A program made the translations under genes and the position numbers. The notes beneath the pieces are model-generated. The model worked only from the letters and a program-made list of their open reading frames with translations, was not told the origin of the DNA and did no database searches. A stretch of 64,000 nt of DNA from Burkholderiales bacterium (GTDB lineage: Bacteria; Pseudomonadota; Gammaproteobacteria; Burkholderiales; Burkholderiaceae_C). This document shows positions 38,046 to 47,666 of the stretch, piece by piece (position 1 is the stretch's first letter; every line of letters begins with the position of its first letter). The stretch lies in contig JACRAY010000026.1 of NCBI GenBank assembly GCA_016213325.1, positions 1-64,000 on the forward strand. Direction: 5' to 3'.

Positions 38046-38845
38046 CGTTCCCGCAAGACCTGATCCAGCAGCTGGCGCGCGAACTGCACGCCAGCGAGCA
38101 GTCGCGCGTGCAGGTCGAGCACTTCTCCAGGCGCTTTCCCGGCATGACCATCGAAGACGGCTATGCCGTTTCGCGGGCCTGGGTGGCGATGAAGGTGGCC
38201 GAGGGCCGCCGGGTGCGCGGCCACAAGATCGGCCTGACCTCGCGCGCCATGCAGCAGTCGAGCCAGATCGACGAGCCCGACTACGGCACGCTGCTCGACG
38301 ACATGTTCTTCGAGCCGGGCGACATTCCCGCGCAGCGCTTCATAGCCCCGCGCGTCGAGGTCGAACTGGCCTTCGTGCTGAAGCACCGGCTGCAGGGGCC
38401 CGACGTCACCGCGGCCGACGTGATCGCGGCGACCGAATACGTAACGCCCGCCATCGAGATCATCGACGCGCGCATCGAGCAGTTCGACCGCCACAGCAAG
38501 GCGATGCGCAAGGTGTACGACACCATCAGCGACAACGCGGCCAACGCCGGCATCATCCTGGGCGGGCGCAGAATGGTCCCGAAGGACGTGGACCTGCCGT
38601 GGTGCGGCGCGATCCTGCGGCAAAACGGCGTGGTCGAAGAGACCGGGCTGGCGGCGGGCGTGCAGGGCGACCCAGCCATCGGCGTGGCGTGGCTGGCCAA
38701 CAAGCTCGCGCCCTGGGGCGAATGCCTGCAGGCCGGCGAAGTCGTGCTGGCCGGCTCGTTCACCCGCCCGGTGGCTGCGAAGAAGGGCGACGTGTTCGAC
38801 GCCGACTACGGGCCCTTGGGCCGCTTCGAGTTCCGATTCATTTGA
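38042..38845 (+). CDS. hpaH: 2-oxo-hept-4-ene-1,7-dioate hydratase
   Basis: HpaH adds water to the C4-C5 double bond to give 4-hydroxy-2-oxoheptanedioate. The 267-residue protein shows [41 protein letters not shown] with the metal-binding glutamates, [19 protein letters not shown], and [13 protein letters not shown]. This is the MhpD/HpaH hydratase family with normal length. It is translationally coupled to hpaF and 14 bases before hpaI. Confidence 0.95.
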   Translation: MTFPQDLIQQLARELHASEQSRVQVEHFSRRFPGMTIEDGYAVSRAWVAMKVAEGRRVRGHKIGLTSRAMQQSSQIDEPDYGTLLDDMFFEPGDIPAQRFIAPRVEVELAFVLKHRLQGPDVTAADVIAATEYVTPAIEIIDARIEQFDRHSKAMRKVYDTISDNAANAGIILGGRRMVPKDVDLPWCGAILRQNGVVEETGLAAGVQGDPAIGVAWLANKLAPWGECLQAGEVVLAGSFTRPVAAKKGDVFDADYGPLGRFEFRFI

Positions 38846-38859
38846 GGAAACCAGAGAAC

Positions 38860-39666
38860 ATGCAGACTCCCGACAACCGCTTCAAGCAGGCGCTGCGCGA
38901 GCGCAAGCCCCAGTTCGGCCTGTGGCTCGGCTTCGCCAGTTCGTACACCGCCGAAATCTGCGCCGGCGCCGGCTTCGACTGGCTGCTGATCGACGGCGAG
39001 CATTCGCCCAACGACCTCAACTCCATCCTGCAGCAGGCGCAGGCGATCGCGGCCTACCCGGCGTCGCACGCCATCGCACGCGTTCCGGTGGGCCACGGCA
39101 ACATCGGCACCACCCTGGTCAAGCAGTACCTCGACATCGGCATCGAAACGCTGCTGGTGCCCATGGTCGACACGGCGGAGCAGGCGGCGGCTTTGGTACG
39201 CGCGATGCGCTACCCGCCCGACGGCATCCGCGGCATGGGCGGTGCGCGCGCGTCGCGCTGGGGCCGTTACCCGAACTACGCGAAGGAAGCCAACGAGCGC
39301 GTGTGCCTGCTGGTGCAGGCCGAGACGCGGGAGGCCGTGGCCAACCTCGACGCGATCGCGGCGACCGAAGGCGTTGACGGCGTGTTCATCGGCCCTTCGG
39401 ACCTGTCCGCCACGCACGGCCACGTGGGCAACCCGGCCCACCCCGACATCCAGGCGCTGATCGAGGACGCGGCCAGGCGCATCAACAAGGCCGGCAAGGC
39501 CGCGGGCATCCTGACCCCCGACGAGGCGCAGGCCCGCAAGTACCTGGAGATGGGTTACAGCTTCGTGGCCGTCGGGCTGGACACCAACCTGCTGGTGCGC
39601 GGCACCACGGCGCTGGCCGCCAAGTTCAAGGATGTGGCCAGCCTGCCCGCCAGCAAGACCTACTGA
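38860..39666 (+). CDS. hpaI: 4-hydroxy-2-oxoheptanedioate aldolase
   Basis: HpaI is a class II, metal-dependent aldolase that splits 4-hydroxy-2-oxoheptanedioate into pyruvate and succinic semialdehyde. The 268 residues contain [33 protein letters not shown] with the general-base His, [28 protein letters not shown] with the Glu ligand, and [13 protein letters not shown] with the Asp ligand. It ends the core meta-cleavage pathway. Two more genes follow on the same strand with gaps of 11 bases and an overlap. Confidence 0.96.
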   Translation: MQTPDNRFKQALRERKPQFGLWLGFASSYTAEICAGAGFDWLLIDGEHSPNDLNSILQQAQAIAAYPASHAIARVPVGHGNIGTTLVKQYLDIGIETLLVPMVDTAEQAAALVRAMRYPPDGIRGMGGARASRWGRYPNYAKEANERVCLLVQAETREAVANLDAIAATEGVDGVFIGPSDLSATHGHVGNPAHPDIQALIEDAARRINKAGKAAGILTPDEAQARKYLEMGYSFVAVGLDTNLLVRGTTALAAKFKDVASLPASKTY

Positions 39667-39677
39667 GGAAGAGAGAC

Positions 39678-40427
39678 ATGGCGATGCACCCCGACGAATG
39701 GCACGCGCGCATCCAGCTGGCAGCCGCCTATCGCGTGTTCGACATGCTCGGCTGGACCGAGCTGATCTACAACCACATCACGGTGCGCCTGCCCCAGAGC
39801 GTGGCGGGCCGCGGCAAGCAGTTCCTGATCAACCCCTTCGGCCTGCACTACAGCGAAGTCACGGCCAGCAACCTGCTGAAGATCGACGTGCAGGGAAACA
39901 AGCTCGACGACAACCCGCACCCGGTGAACCCGGCCGGCTTCACGGTGCATGCCGCGATCCACGAGGCCCTGCCCGACGCGCACTGCGTGATGCACACGCA
40001 CACCACCAACGGCCTGGCGGTGGCCTGCACGGCGTCGGGCCTGGCGCAGAACAACTTCTATTCGGCGCAGCTGCACGGGCTGGTGGCGTACCACGACTTC
40101 GAGGGCATCACCATCCATGCCGACGAGGCGCCGCGCCTGCTGAAGAACATCGGCGAGAAGCCCTGCGTGATCCTGCGCAACCACGGCTTGCTGGCCTGGG
40201 CGCCGACGCTGCCGCTGGCCTTCAGCCGGCTGTGGACCCTGCAGCGCGCTTGCGATGTGCAGGTGGCGCAGGCCGCGCTGGGCCCGTCCATCGCCGTGCC
40301 GGAAGCGGTGGCGAAGAAGACCACGCACGACTCGTTCCAGTTCGACGTGAAGTTCGGCGGCGGCAGCGACGTGTTCGACGCGATGACCCGGATGGTCGAA
40401 CGGCGCGATCCTTCGTACAAGCAATGA
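39678..40427 (+). CDS. class II aldolase/adducin family protein
   Basis: The 249-residue protein carries the zinc-binding pattern of class II aldolases: YNHITVRLP, FLINPFGLHYSEVTASNL, VMHTHTTNGLAVA (HxH) and LRNHGLLAWAPT with the third His. The enzyme could be an aldolase, epimerase or decarboxylase; the substrate is not known. It follows hpaI by 11 bases and overlaps the next gene as ATGA, so it appears to be an added member of the hpa operon. Standard hpa pathways do not need it. Confidence 0.88.
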   Translation: MAMHPDEWHARIQLAAAYRVFDMLGWTELIYNHITVRLPQSVAGRGKQFLINPFGLHYSEVTASNLLKIDVQGNKLDDNPHPVNPAGFTVHAAIHEALPDAHCVMHTHTTNGLAVACTASGLAQNNFYSAQLHGLVAYHDFEGITIHADEAPRLLKNIGEKPCVILRNHGLLAWAPTLPLAFSRLWTLQRACDVQVAQAALGPSIAVPEAVAKKTTHDSFQFDVKFGGGSDVFDAMTRMVERRDPSYKQ

Positions 40428-41404
40428 AGCGCATCTGCATCTACGGCGCCGGCGCCATCGGCAGCTGGCTCGGCGTGAAGCTGGCCCGCGCCGGCTGCGA
40501 CGTGAGCGTGGTGGCGCGCGGCGCGACGCTGGACGCGCTGGCGTCGCAGGGCCTGCAACTGCAGTCGGGCGGCGAGACGCTGGCCGCCCCCGTGCGTGCC
40601 AGTGCAGCGCCGGCCGACCTGGGCGTGCAGGACCTCGTCATCGTGGCGGTCAAGGCGCCCGCCATGGCCGACGTGGCCCGTGCGATCCGCCCGCTGCTGG
40701 GTGCGGACACCGTGGTGCTCACCGCCATGAACGGCGTGCCGTGGTGGTTCTTCGAAGGCTTCGGCGGCCGCTACGCCGGCACGCGGCTGAAGGCGGTGGA
40801 CGCCGACGGGAGCATCGCCGACGCCATTCCGGCCCGCCACATCGTCGGCTGCGTGGTGCACGCCAGCTGCTCGGTCGCCGCCCCGGGTGTGGTCAGGCAC
40901 CACATGGGCAACAAGCTGATCGTGGGCGAGCCTTCCGGCGAGAAGACGCCGCGCGTGCGCGAGCTGGTCGCGCTGTTGCAGCGAGCCGGGTTCGAGACCG
41001 TGCTGGCCGACCAGATCCAGAAGGACGCCTGGTACAAGCTGTGGGGCAACATGACGGTCAACCCGATCAGCGCGATGACCGGCGCCACCACCGACAAGCT
41101 GCTCGACGACGAGCTGGTGCGCAACTTCATCTCCCGCGTGATGCTGGAAGCGCGCGAGATCGGCGCGCGCATCGGCATCCCCATCGAGCAGAGCCCGGAA
41201 GACCGCCACCAGGTCACGCGCAAGCTCGGCTCCTTCAAGCCGTCGATGCTGCAGGATGTGGAGGCGGGCAAGCCGCTCGAGCTGGATGCGCTGGTGACCG
41301 TGGTGAAGGAGTTGGGCGAGCTGGTGGGGGTCGAGACGCCCTACACCGATGCCCTGCTAGGGCTGAGCCGCCTGTACGCGAAAGAGCGCGGCCTGTATTC
41401 GTAG
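40424..41404 (+). CDS. 2-dehydropantoate 2-reductase family protein
   Basis: The 326-residue protein has the N-terminal NADPH Rossmann motif YGAGAIGSWLGVKLA and the ApbA/PanE pattern VKAPAMADVARAI, LTAMNGVPWW, DAWYKLWGNMTVNPISAMTGATTDKLL, and SMLQDVEAGKPLELDALV. The family reduces ketopantoate, but as the tenth gene of an aromatic catabolic operon it more likely reduces another 2-oxo acid; this is inference. Coupled by ATGA to the class II aldolase gene. Its stop TAG lies on the edge of the REP-like doublet. Confidence 0.88.
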   Translation: MKRICIYGAGAIGSWLGVKLARAGCDVSVVARGATLDALASQGLQLQSGGETLAAPVRASAAPADLGVQDLVIVAVKAPAMADVARAIRPLLGADTVVLTAMNGVPWWFFEGFGGRYAGTRLKAVDADGSIADAIPARHIVGCVVHASCSVAAPGVVRHHMGNKLIVGEPSGEKTPRVRELVALLQRAGFETVLADQIQKDAWYKLWGNMTVNPISAMTGATTDKLLDDELVRNFISRVMLEAREIGARIGIPIEQSPEDRHQVTRKLGSFKPSMLQDVEAGKPLELDALVTVVKELGELVGVETPYTDALLGLSRLYAKERGLYS

Positions 41405-41463
41405 GCTGGGGTGACACCCCAGCTGGCAGCCGGCCGCGACGCTGGGGTTGCACCCCAGCCTAC
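41403..41463. repeat. REP-like doublet (two hairpins) after the hpa operon
   Basis: Two hairpins stand in opposite orientation: GCTGGGG-TGACA-CCCCAGC and GCTGGGG-TTGCA-CCCCAGC. The outer ends also pair (TAGGCTGGGGTG with CACCCCAGCCTA), as in a bacterial interspersed mosaic element. The same core occurs after mnmA at 962. It separates the hpa operon from DAHP synthase and may limit read-through or protect the mRNA 3' end. Confidence 0.7.
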
Positions 41464-41472
41464 ACTACCCGC

Positions 41473-42528
41473 ATGCCGCGCATCTCCGACCTCCACATCG
41501 CCAGCGAAGAAGCGCTGCCCGCGCCCGCCACGCTGCACGCCGAGCTGCCGTGCGACGAAGCGCAGTCTGAACTGGTCGCAGGTGCGCGCGACACCATCCG
41601 CGCCATCCTGCGCGGCGACGACGACCGGCTGGTCGTGATCGTCGGCCCCTGCTCCATCCACGAGCCGGCGTCGGCCATCGAGTACGCGCAACGCCTGCGC
41701 GAACAGGCGGAACAGCACGCCGATGCGCTGTTCCCGGTGATGCGGGTCTACTTCGAGAAGCCGCGCACCCGCATGGGCTGGAAGGGCCTGATCTATGACC
41801 CGGGCCTCGACGGTGGCGGCAACATCGACGAAGGCTTGCGCACCGCCCGCCGCCTCTTGCTGGAGTGCGCGCGGCTGGGCGTGCCCGCTGCCTCGGAGAT
41901 CCTCGACCTCGCCACGCCGCAGTACTACGCCGAGCTGCTGAGCTGGGGCGCAATCGGCGCGCGCACGGTGGAAAGCCCGCTGCACCGGCAGATGGCGTCG
42001 GCGCTGTCGGCGCCAGTGGGCTTCAAGAACGCCACGCACGGCGGCGTCGACGTGGCGATCGATGCCATCCACGTCGCCATGCAGCCGCACCGCTTTCCCA
42101 GTATCTCGATGGACGGCCGCGCGATGGTGGTGACGACCACCGGCAACCCCGACGGCCACCTGGTGCTGCGCGGCGCGCACCACGGGCCCAACTACGACGC
42201 CGCCAGCGTCTCGGCTGCCGCAGCCAGGCTGGAGGAGTCGCACTTGCTGCCGCGCCTGATGGTGGACTGCAGCCACGGCAACAGCGCCAAGGATTACCGC
42301 CGCCAACCGCTGGTGGCGGCTGAGTTGGCCAGTGAACTCGCCAACGGCTCGCGCCACGTCGCCGGTGTGCTGCTGGAAAGCCACCTGGTCGAAGGCCGGC
42401 AGGACATCGTCAACGGCCGGCAGGGCTTGCGCTACGGGCAAAGCGTGACCGACGCGTGCATCGGCTGGGACACCACGGTGTCGGTGCTGCAGCAGTTGGC
42501 CGACTCGGTGCGCGCGCGCCGGACGTGA
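41473..42528 (+). CDS. 3-deoxy-7-phosphoheptulonate synthase (type I DAHP synthase)
   Basis: DAHP synthase condenses PEP and erythrose 4-phosphate in the first step of aromatic amino acid synthesis. The 351-residue protein is of the AroF/G/H type: VVIVGPCSIHEPASAIEYA, RVYFEKPRTRMGWKGLIYDP, GVPAASEILD, GARTVESPLHRQMASA, VGFKNATHGGVDVAIDAI, LMVDCSHGNSAKD. Which amino acid inhibits it cannot be decided from sequence. It lies next to an aromatic degradation operon, but a REP doublet separates the two. Confidence 0.95.
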   Translation: MPRISDLHIASEEALPAPATLHAELPCDEAQSELVAGARDTIRAILRGDDDRLVVIVGPCSIHEPASAIEYAQRLREQAEQHADALFPVMRVYFEKPRTRMGWKGLIYDPGLDGGGNIDEGLRTARRLLLECARLGVPAASEILDLATPQYYAELLSWGAIGARTVESPLHRQMASALSAPVGFKNATHGGVDVAIDAIHVAMQPHRFPSISMDGRAMVVTTTGNPDGHLVLRGAHHGPNYDAASVSAAAARLEESHLLPRLMVDCSHGNSAKDYRRQPLVAAELASELANGSRHVAGVLLESHLVEGRQDIVNGRQGLRYGQSVTDACIGWDTTVSVLQQLADSVRARRT

Positions 42529-42542
42529 CCTGAAGTTCAATT

Positions 42543-42578
42543 TGGCTCCAAAATGGAACCAGATTTCGTTCTGGAGCC
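42543..42578. promoter_or_regulatory. inverted repeats upstream of the FitAB-like module
   Basis: GGCTCCA (42544-42550) is matched by TGGAGCC (42572-42578), and TGGCTCCA/TGGAACCA (42543-42561) form a tighter near-palindrome. The array ends 5 bases before the antitoxin ATG. RHH antitoxins of this type repress their own operon by binding such sites. It is assigned from position and symmetry. Confidence 0.45.
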
Positions 42579-42583
42579 GTTTC

Positions 42584-42871
42584 ATGCCCAACCTCTCGAT
42601 CAAGGACGTTCCGGATGCCTGGGCGGAAGCCCTGCGCAGGCGCGCGGCGCGCAACCACCGGTCGCTGCAGGGCGAACTGATGGCCATCCTGGAGCAGGCC
42701 ACCCGGCAGGAGGTTCCCTCATCGGCCGACTTTCCGGCAGCCGGCGGCCTGCGGCGTGGTACACGGACACTGGAGGCCATCGCGCAGGAGCAGCGCGCCC
42801 AGTTCCCGCGGCCCGTGCGCGGGGGGCCGTTCGCCGTCGACATCATCCGTGCCGACCGGGACGCCCGATGA
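42584..42871 (+). CDS. FitA-like ribbon-helix-helix antitoxin
   Basis: The 95-residue protein starts PNLSIKDVPDAWAEALRRRAARNHRSLQGELMAILEQATR, the Arc/FitA type ribbon-helix-helix that binds DNA as a dimer. The C-terminal part (~55-95) would wrap and neutralise the toxin. ATG 42584 is chosen because the RHH strand begins right after it. The stop overlaps the PIN toxin start as ATGA, giving the normal antitoxin-toxin order. Confidence 0.88.
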   Translation: MPNLSIKDVPDAWAEALRRRAARNHRSLQGELMAILEQATRQEVPSSADFPAAGGLRRGTRTLEAIAQEQRAQFPRPVRGGPFAVDIIRADRDAR

Positions 42872-43320
42872 AGAAGCGGCCCGCGGCCCACGTGCTGCAA
42901 CTGGCCGAGCCGCCACCGCCTGCCTACATCGTGCGCCGGCCCCTGGTGGTCGACTGCAGCGTCCTCAGCGCCGCCCTGTTCCAGGAAGAATCGCGCGACG
43001 AAGCCCTGGCCCTGCTGGTCGGCAAGGCCCTGCACGCGCCCAGCCTGCTGGACTACGAGATGGTGAGCGTGGCGGTGAAGAAAAGCCGTGCCGGCTGGCC
43101 GCAGGCGGTCGTCGCGCGCGCACTTGAAGACTACTTCCAGAACGACATCGAACTGCACCCCGCCGGGGGCAGCGAGCTGCACGAGCTGGCGCTGCGCTAC
43201 GAGTTGCCGGCTTACGACGCCGCCTACCTGTGGTTGGCCGGTCACCTGAAGGCGCCGCTGGCCACTTTCGACGCGAGGCTGGCCACCGCCGCGCGCGCCC
43301 ACCTGGCCACGCTGGGCTGA
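42868..43320 (+). CDS. PIN-domain toxin (VapC/FitB-like)
   Basis: The 150-residue PIN-domain protein carries the four acidic positions expected for a Mg-dependent ribonuclease: Asp29 (LVVDCSVL), Glu in LLDYEMVSV, Asp in AYDAAYLWLA and Asp in ATFDARLA. The first ~24 residues are a Pro-rich extension before the domain. It is coupled to the FitA-like antitoxin by ATGA. An EamA transporter begins 7 bases after its stop and may be read from the same promoter. Confidence 0.88.
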   Translation: MKKRPAAHVLQLAEPPPPAYIVRRPLVVDCSVLSAALFQEESRDEALALLVGKALHAPSLLDYEMVSVAVKKSRAGWPQAVVARALEDYFQNDIELHPAGGSELHELALRYELPAYDAAYLWLAGHLKAPLATFDARLATAARAHLATLG

Positions 43321-43327
43321 GCACCCC

Positions 43328-44233
43328 GTGACACGATCCCCCAGGGCCTTGACCGGCGCGGCCTTTGCCACGCTGCTGCTGATCGCGCTGATGATGGGCG
43401 CCAACCACGTGGCTGCGCGCATCGCCTTCAACCACGGCGCCGACGTCGCCACCGCCGTGGTGTTCCGCAGCGGCGTCACCACGGTGGTGCTGGTGGCACT
43501 GCTGGCCGTGCAGGGTGTGCGCATCAGCTTCGGCACGCGGCACAAGCAGGTGCTGCCGGTCATCGGCCTGCTGATCGGCATCCAGAGCCTGTGCCTCTAT
43601 TCGGCTGTCGCGCGGCTGCCGGTGGCACTGGCGCTGCTGGCCTTCAACACCTACCCGATCTGGACGGCGTTCTGGGCCGCGGTGGTGTATCGGCAGAAAC
43701 CGGAGCGGGCGATGCTGCTCGCGATGCCGGTGATCCTGTTCGGGCTGGCGCTGGCGCTCGACGTGTTCGGTGCGGCTTCGGGGCTGGGCGCTTCGGGCCA
43801 GTGGTCGCGCATCGGCGCCGGCGTCGGTTTCGCGCTGGCGGCGGCGGGCACCTTCGGGCTGGCCTTGGTGCTGACGCAACACGAAGCCGGCGACATCGAT
43901 GGCCGCGTGCGCACCGCCACCACGATGGCGATGGCGGCACTGGTGGCGCTCGCCACCGTGGCGTCGCAAGGCGGCTTCCACCTGCCCGACGCGCCAGCGG
44001 GCTGGGCCGGGCTGCTGGCGCTGACCTTCCTTTACGGCACCGCCTTCACGATCATGTTCACGGTGCTGCCGCGGCTGGGCGTGGTCGGCAATTCGGCCAT
44101 CATGAACGTGGAGCCGGTGTTCGCGCTGGTGCTGGCCTGGCTGGTGCTGGGGCAGGCGATCGCAGCGATCCAGGTGGTGGGCGCCGTGGTCGTAGTCGGC
44201 GCGGTCATGTTGCTGGGGATGCGCAAGAGGTAG
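43328..44233 (+). CDS. EamA/DMT family transporter
   Basis: The 301-residue protein has ten hydrophobic helices in two EamA halves (MMGANHVAARIAFNHGADVATAVVFRSGVT and FTVLPRLGVVGNSAIMNVEPVFALVLAWLVLGQ). It is an inner-membrane exporter of unknown small metabolites. The start is GTG 43328, and no strong ribosome-binding site is visible, consistent with coupling to the toxin gene that ends 7 bases upstream. This dependence on a toxin-antitoxin promoter is unusual for a transporter. Confidence 0.9.
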   Translation: MTRSPRALTGAAFATLLLIALMMGANHVAARIAFNHGADVATAVVFRSGVTTVVLVALLAVQGVRISFGTRHKQVLPVIGLLIGIQSLCLYSAVARLPVALALLAFNTYPIWTAFWAAVVYRQKPERAMLLAMPVILFGLALALDVFGAASGLGASGQWSRIGAGVGFALAAAGTFGLALVLTQHEAGDIDGRVRTATTMAMAALVALATVASQGGFHLPDAPAGWAGLLALTFLYGTAFTIMFTVLPRLGVVGNSAIMNVEPVFALVLAWLVLGQAIAAIQVVGAVVVVGAVMLLGMRKR

Positions 44234-44299
44234 CGGCAGTGTAGATCGGGCACCTGCCCATGGATGCCCTCGCGGCCACCGGTACCGTCACCCGGCGGC

Positions 44300-45397
44300 T
44301 CAACGCGCAACCACCACCGGCACCCGCCGCGCCAGCGCGCACATCAGCTCGTAGCCCAGCGTCCCCGCCGAGCGCGCCACTTCGTCGATCGCGAGCACCG
44401 CGCCGTTGGCTGCCCTGCCCCACATCGTCACCTCGGTGCCGAGCTGCGCCTGCGGCACCGGCGTCAGGTCGACGGCGATCATATCCATGCTGACGCGCCC
44501 CAGCAGCTGGGTGCGCACGCCGTCCACCAGCACCGGCGTGCCGGTGGTGCAATGGCGCGGGTAGCCGTCGGCGTAGCCGCAAGCCACCACTCCGATGCGC
44601 ACCGGCTGCGCGGCGGTGAAGCTGGAGCCGTAGCCCACGGAGTCGCCCGCTTTCAGCTGCTGCACACCGATGATGCGGGTGGACAGCGTCATGGTGGGCT
44701 GCAGGTCCCAGTGCGCAATGTCGTGCTGCGGAAAATCGGGCGCGCTGCCGTACACCGCGATACCGGGCCGCACCCAGTCGCCCCGCACCGCCGGGTCGGC
44801 CCCATGGCGCAAGGTCGCCGCGCTGTTGGCAAGCGAGCGTTCACCCGGCAGGTCGCGCGTGGCGTCGGCAAAGGCCTGCACCTGGTGGGCGATGCCGCGC
44901 TCGCCGTCGGCGTCGCTGAAATGTGTCATGAGCGAGATCTCTTCCACCTGCGGCAGCGCATTCAGCCGCGTCCACGCGGCACGGTAGCTGCCGGGCGCGA
45001 AGCCCAGCCGGTTCATGCCCGAGTTCATCTTCAGGAACACGCGGTGCGGCCGCTCGGTCTTGTGGGCGGCCAGCCAGTCCACCTGCTCGCTGCAATGCAC
45101 GGTGTGCCACAGGTCCAGCCGCGAGCAGAGCTCCAGGTCGCGCGGCTCGAAGACGCCCTCGAGCAGCAGCACCGGGCCGCGCCAGCCGAGCGCGCGCAGC
45201 CGCTCGGCTTCCGGCAGGTCCAGCAGCGCAAAACCGTCGGCGCCCCGCAGCGCGTCGTACACCCGCTCGATGCCGTGGCCGTAGGCATTGGCCTTGACCA
45301 CCGCCCAGACCCGGGCATCGGGCACGGCGCGCCGCATGCGCTGCAGGTTGTGGCGAAGCGACTCGGTGTGGATGGTGGCGAGGACGGGGCGCGGCAT
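44300..45397 (-). CDS. alr: alanine racemase
   Basis: Alr makes D-alanine for peptidoglycan. The 365 residues contain the PLP lysine Lys35 in [14 protein letters not shown], the catalytic Tyr in [10 protein letters not shown], and [24 protein letters not shown] and VRPGIAVYG are further family motifs. Length and start are normal. It is divergent from lplT, an association seen in related genomes. Confidence 0.96.
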   Translation of the reverse strand: MPRPVLATIHTESLRHNLQRMRRAVPDARVWAVVKANAYGHGIERVYDALRGADGFALLDLPEAERLRALGWRGPVLLLEGVFEPRDLELCSRLDLWHTVHCSEQVDWLAAHKTERPHRVFLKMNSGMNRLGFAPGSYRAAWTRLNALPQVEEISLMTHFSDADGERGIAHQVQAFADATRDLPGERSLANSAATLRHGADPAVRGDWVRPGIAVYGSAPDFPQHDIAHWDLQPTMTLSTRIIGVQQLKAGDSVGYGSSFTAAQPVRIGVVACGYADGYPRHCTTGTPVLVDGVRTQLLGRVSMDMIAVDLTPVPQAQLGTEVTMWGRAANGAVLAIDEVARSAGTLGYELMCALARRVPVVVAR

Positions 45398-45405
45398 GCG
45401 GTGGA

Positions 45406-45433
45406 TTTTGGCACCGAGCCCACGTGATATAAC
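45406..45433 (+). promoter_or_regulatory. possible sigma-70 promoter of lplT
   Basis: A -10-like TATAAC (45428-45433) follows a weak -35 TTTTGG (45406-45411) at 16-base spacing in the 105-base alr/lplT divergent region. The -10 stands out in an otherwise GC-rich stretch. The leader would be about 60 bases. Confidence 0.35.
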
Positions 45434-45502
45434 CCGCGGGTCGCAAGGAGACAGGCCAACAGCAGGCCCATCAGCAGCTCTGATAGGGTGCGCCGGACAC
45501 GA

Positions 45503-46786
45503 ATGAAGCGCGGTTTCTACACCATCATGTCGGCGCAGTTCTTCTCGTCGCTCGCCGACAACGCGCTGTTCATCGCGGCCGTGGAATTGCTGAAGACCGA
45601 GAAAGCGCCCTCGTGGCAGGCCGCGGCGCTGGTGCCGATGTTTGCGCTGTTCTACGTGGTGCTGGCGCCATTCGTGGGGGCTTTCGCCGACTCGCTGCCC
45701 AAGGGCAAGGTCATGTTCATCAGCAACGCGATCAAGGTCGTGGGCTGCCTGATGATGCTGTTCGGCATCCACCCCTTGCTGTCCTACGCCATCGTCGGGC
45801 TGGGCGCCGCCGCCTATTCGCCGGCCAAGTACGGCATCCTGACCGAGCTGCTGCCGCCGTCGCAGCTGGTCAAGGCCAACGGCTGGATCGAGGGCCTGAC
45901 CATCGCTTCCATCATCCTGGGCATCCTGCTGGGCGGCCAGCTGGTGGGCCACGCGATGGCCAACCGGATGCTGGCTGTGGACTTCCCCGTGTTCGACACC
46001 GGCATCGACACGGCCCCCGAGTCGGCCATCCTCGTGCTGATCTTCTTCTACGTCATTGCAGCCTGGTACAACACCCGGATCCCGCTGACCGGCGTGGAGA
46101 TGCGCTCGATGCCGAAGAACCCGCTGGAGCTGGTGCCCGACTTCTGGAGCTGCAACTCGCGCCTGTGGCACGACAGGCTGGGCCAGATCTCACTGGCCAC
46201 CACCACGCTGATCTGGGGCGTGAGCGGCAACCTGCGCTACATCATCCTGGCGTGGGCGGCGGCGGCGCTGCACTACTCGACGACGCAGGCGTCATCGCTG
46301 GGCGGCGTGGTCGCGATCGGCACCGCCGTAGGCGCCGTGGTCGCCACGCTGCGCATGCGGCTGGACATGGCCACGCAGGTGCTGCCGATGGGCATTGCGC
46401 TGGGCCTGTTGATCATCGTCATGAACTTCATCTCCAACGTGTGGGTGGCGGTGCCGTTCCTGATCTTCATGGGCGCGCTGGCCGGCTTCATGGTGGTGCC
46501 CATGAACGCCCTGCTGCAGCACCGCGGCCACAACCTAATGGGCGCCGGCCGCTCCATCGCCGTGCAGAACTTCAACGAGCAGGCCTGCATCCTCGGGCTG
46601 GGTGCGTTCTACAGTTTCTCGGCGGGGCTGGGCATGTCGGCCTTCGGAGCCATCACCGCCTTCGGCGTGGTGGTGGCCGGCGTGATGTGGATCATCAAGC
46701 GCTGGCACGACCGCAACGTCGTGGTCTACAAGGACGAGGTCGACCACCTGCTGGACATCGCGCGCCACGACCACACCCATGGCTGA
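45503..46786 (+). CDS. lplT: lysophospholipid transporter LplT
   Basis: LplT flips lysophospholipids across the inner membrane for re-acylation. The 427-residue MFS protein begins [29 protein letters not shown], the hallmark LplT start. It continues with [34 protein letters not shown] and [25 protein letters not shown]. In enterobacteria it is adjacent to or fused with the acyltransferase Aas; no aas is seen here. It overlaps the next gene by 8 bases. Confidence 0.95.
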   Translation: MKRGFYTIMSAQFFSSLADNALFIAAVELLKTEKAPSWQAAALVPMFALFYVVLAPFVGAFADSLPKGKVMFISNAIKVVGCLMMLFGIHPLLSYAIVGLGAAAYSPAKYGILTELLPPSQLVKANGWIEGLTIASIILGILLGGQLVGHAMANRMLAVDFPVFDTGIDTAPESAILVLIFFYVIAAWYNTRIPLTGVEMRSMPKNPLELVPDFWSCNSRLWHDRLGQISLATTTLIWGVSGNLRYIILAWAAAALHYSTTQASSLGGVVAIGTAVGAVVATLRMRLDMATQVLPMGIALGLLIIVMNFISNVWVAVPFLIFMGALAGFMVVPMNALLQHRGHNLMGAGRSIAVQNFNEQACILGLGAFYSFSAGLGMSAFGAITAFGVVVAGVMWIIKRWHDRNVVVYKDEVDHLLDIARHDHTHG

Positions 46787-47666
46787 ACGCCTTGCACCGG
46801 CGCTTGCGCTGGTGCTCAATGCCTTCGTCTGGGGCGTGTCCTGGTGGCCGTTCCGCGAGCTGCAGTCGCTCGGCCTGCACCCGCTGTGGGCCACCGCGCT
46901 GGTCTACCTGTTCTGCCTGGGTTGCGCGCTGGCCGTGCGGCCCGGCGCGCTCGCGCCGTTCGCGCGCGAACCGCGCCTGTGGCTGCTGGCCGCCGCCTGC
47001 GGCCTCACCAACGTCGGCTTCAACTGGGGTGTGACGGTCGGCGACGTGGTGCGCGTGGTGCTGCTGTTCTACCTGATGCCCGCGTGGAGCGTGCTGCTGG
47101 CCTGGCCGCTGCTGGGCGAGCGGCCCACGCCGCCTGCGCTGGTGCGCCTGGCGCTGGGACTGGTGGGCGTGCTCACCGTGCTGCATTCGCCCGGTGCGGG
47201 CTGGCCCGTGCCGCGCGACCTGGCCGACTGGCTGGCGCTGGCGGGCGGCTTCAGCTTCGCGCTCACCAACATCCTGCTGCGCCTGCTGCGCAACGTGCCG
47301 ACCGAGTCGCGCGTGGTGGCGATGTTCGGCGGCGGTGCGGCTCTCGCAGCGCTGGCCGCGCTCGCTGGGCTGGTGGCCCTGCCCGCGCCTGCAGCCGGTT
47401 GGATCGTGCTGGCACTGGCACTGGGCGTGGCCTTCCTCGCCAGCAACCTGTGCCTGCAGTACGGCGCCTCGCGGCTGGCCGCGCACACGACGGCGCTGGT
47501 GATGCTGTCCGAGGTGGTATTCGCCAGCCTGTCGTCGGTGCTGCTTGGTGCGGCCGAGCTGACACCGCGGGTGGCGGCAGGCGGCGCGCTGATCCTGGCC
47601 GCCGCCGCGTGGGCCGCATGGCCTTCGCGCGCGCCGCGCATAGCTGGCGCACAATCACCGTCATGA
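46779..47666 (+). CDS. EamA/DMT family transporter
   Basis: The 295-residue protein has ten helices in two EamA repeats (LALVLNAFVWGVSWWPFRELQSLGLHPLWATALVY and FLASNLCLQYGASRLAAHTTALVMLSEVVFASLSSVLLG). The start overlaps the lplT end by 8 bases and its stop overlaps the glutathione peroxidase start as ATGA, so lplT-eamA-gpx are likely one transcript. The substrate is unknown. Confidence 0.92.
   Translation: MAERLAPALALVLNAFVWGVSWWPFRELQSLGLHPLWATALVYLFCLGCALAVRPGALAPFAREPRLWLLAAACGLTNVGFNWGVTVGDVVRVVLLFYLMPAWSVLLAWPLLGERPTPPALVRLALGLVGVLTVLHSPGAGWPVPRDLADWLALAGGFSFALTNILLRLLRNVPTESRVVAMFGGGAALAALAALAGLVALPAPAAGWIVLALALGVAFLASNLCLQYGASRLAAHTTALVMLSEVVFASLSSVLLGAAELTPRVAAGGALILAAAAWAAWPSRAPRIAGAQSPS

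Noticed and set aside
40424-41404. Calling this gene panE of pantothenate synthesis.
   Set aside because: Family membership is clear, but it is coupled to a catabolic operon and no pantothenate genes are near, so the specific name is not supported.
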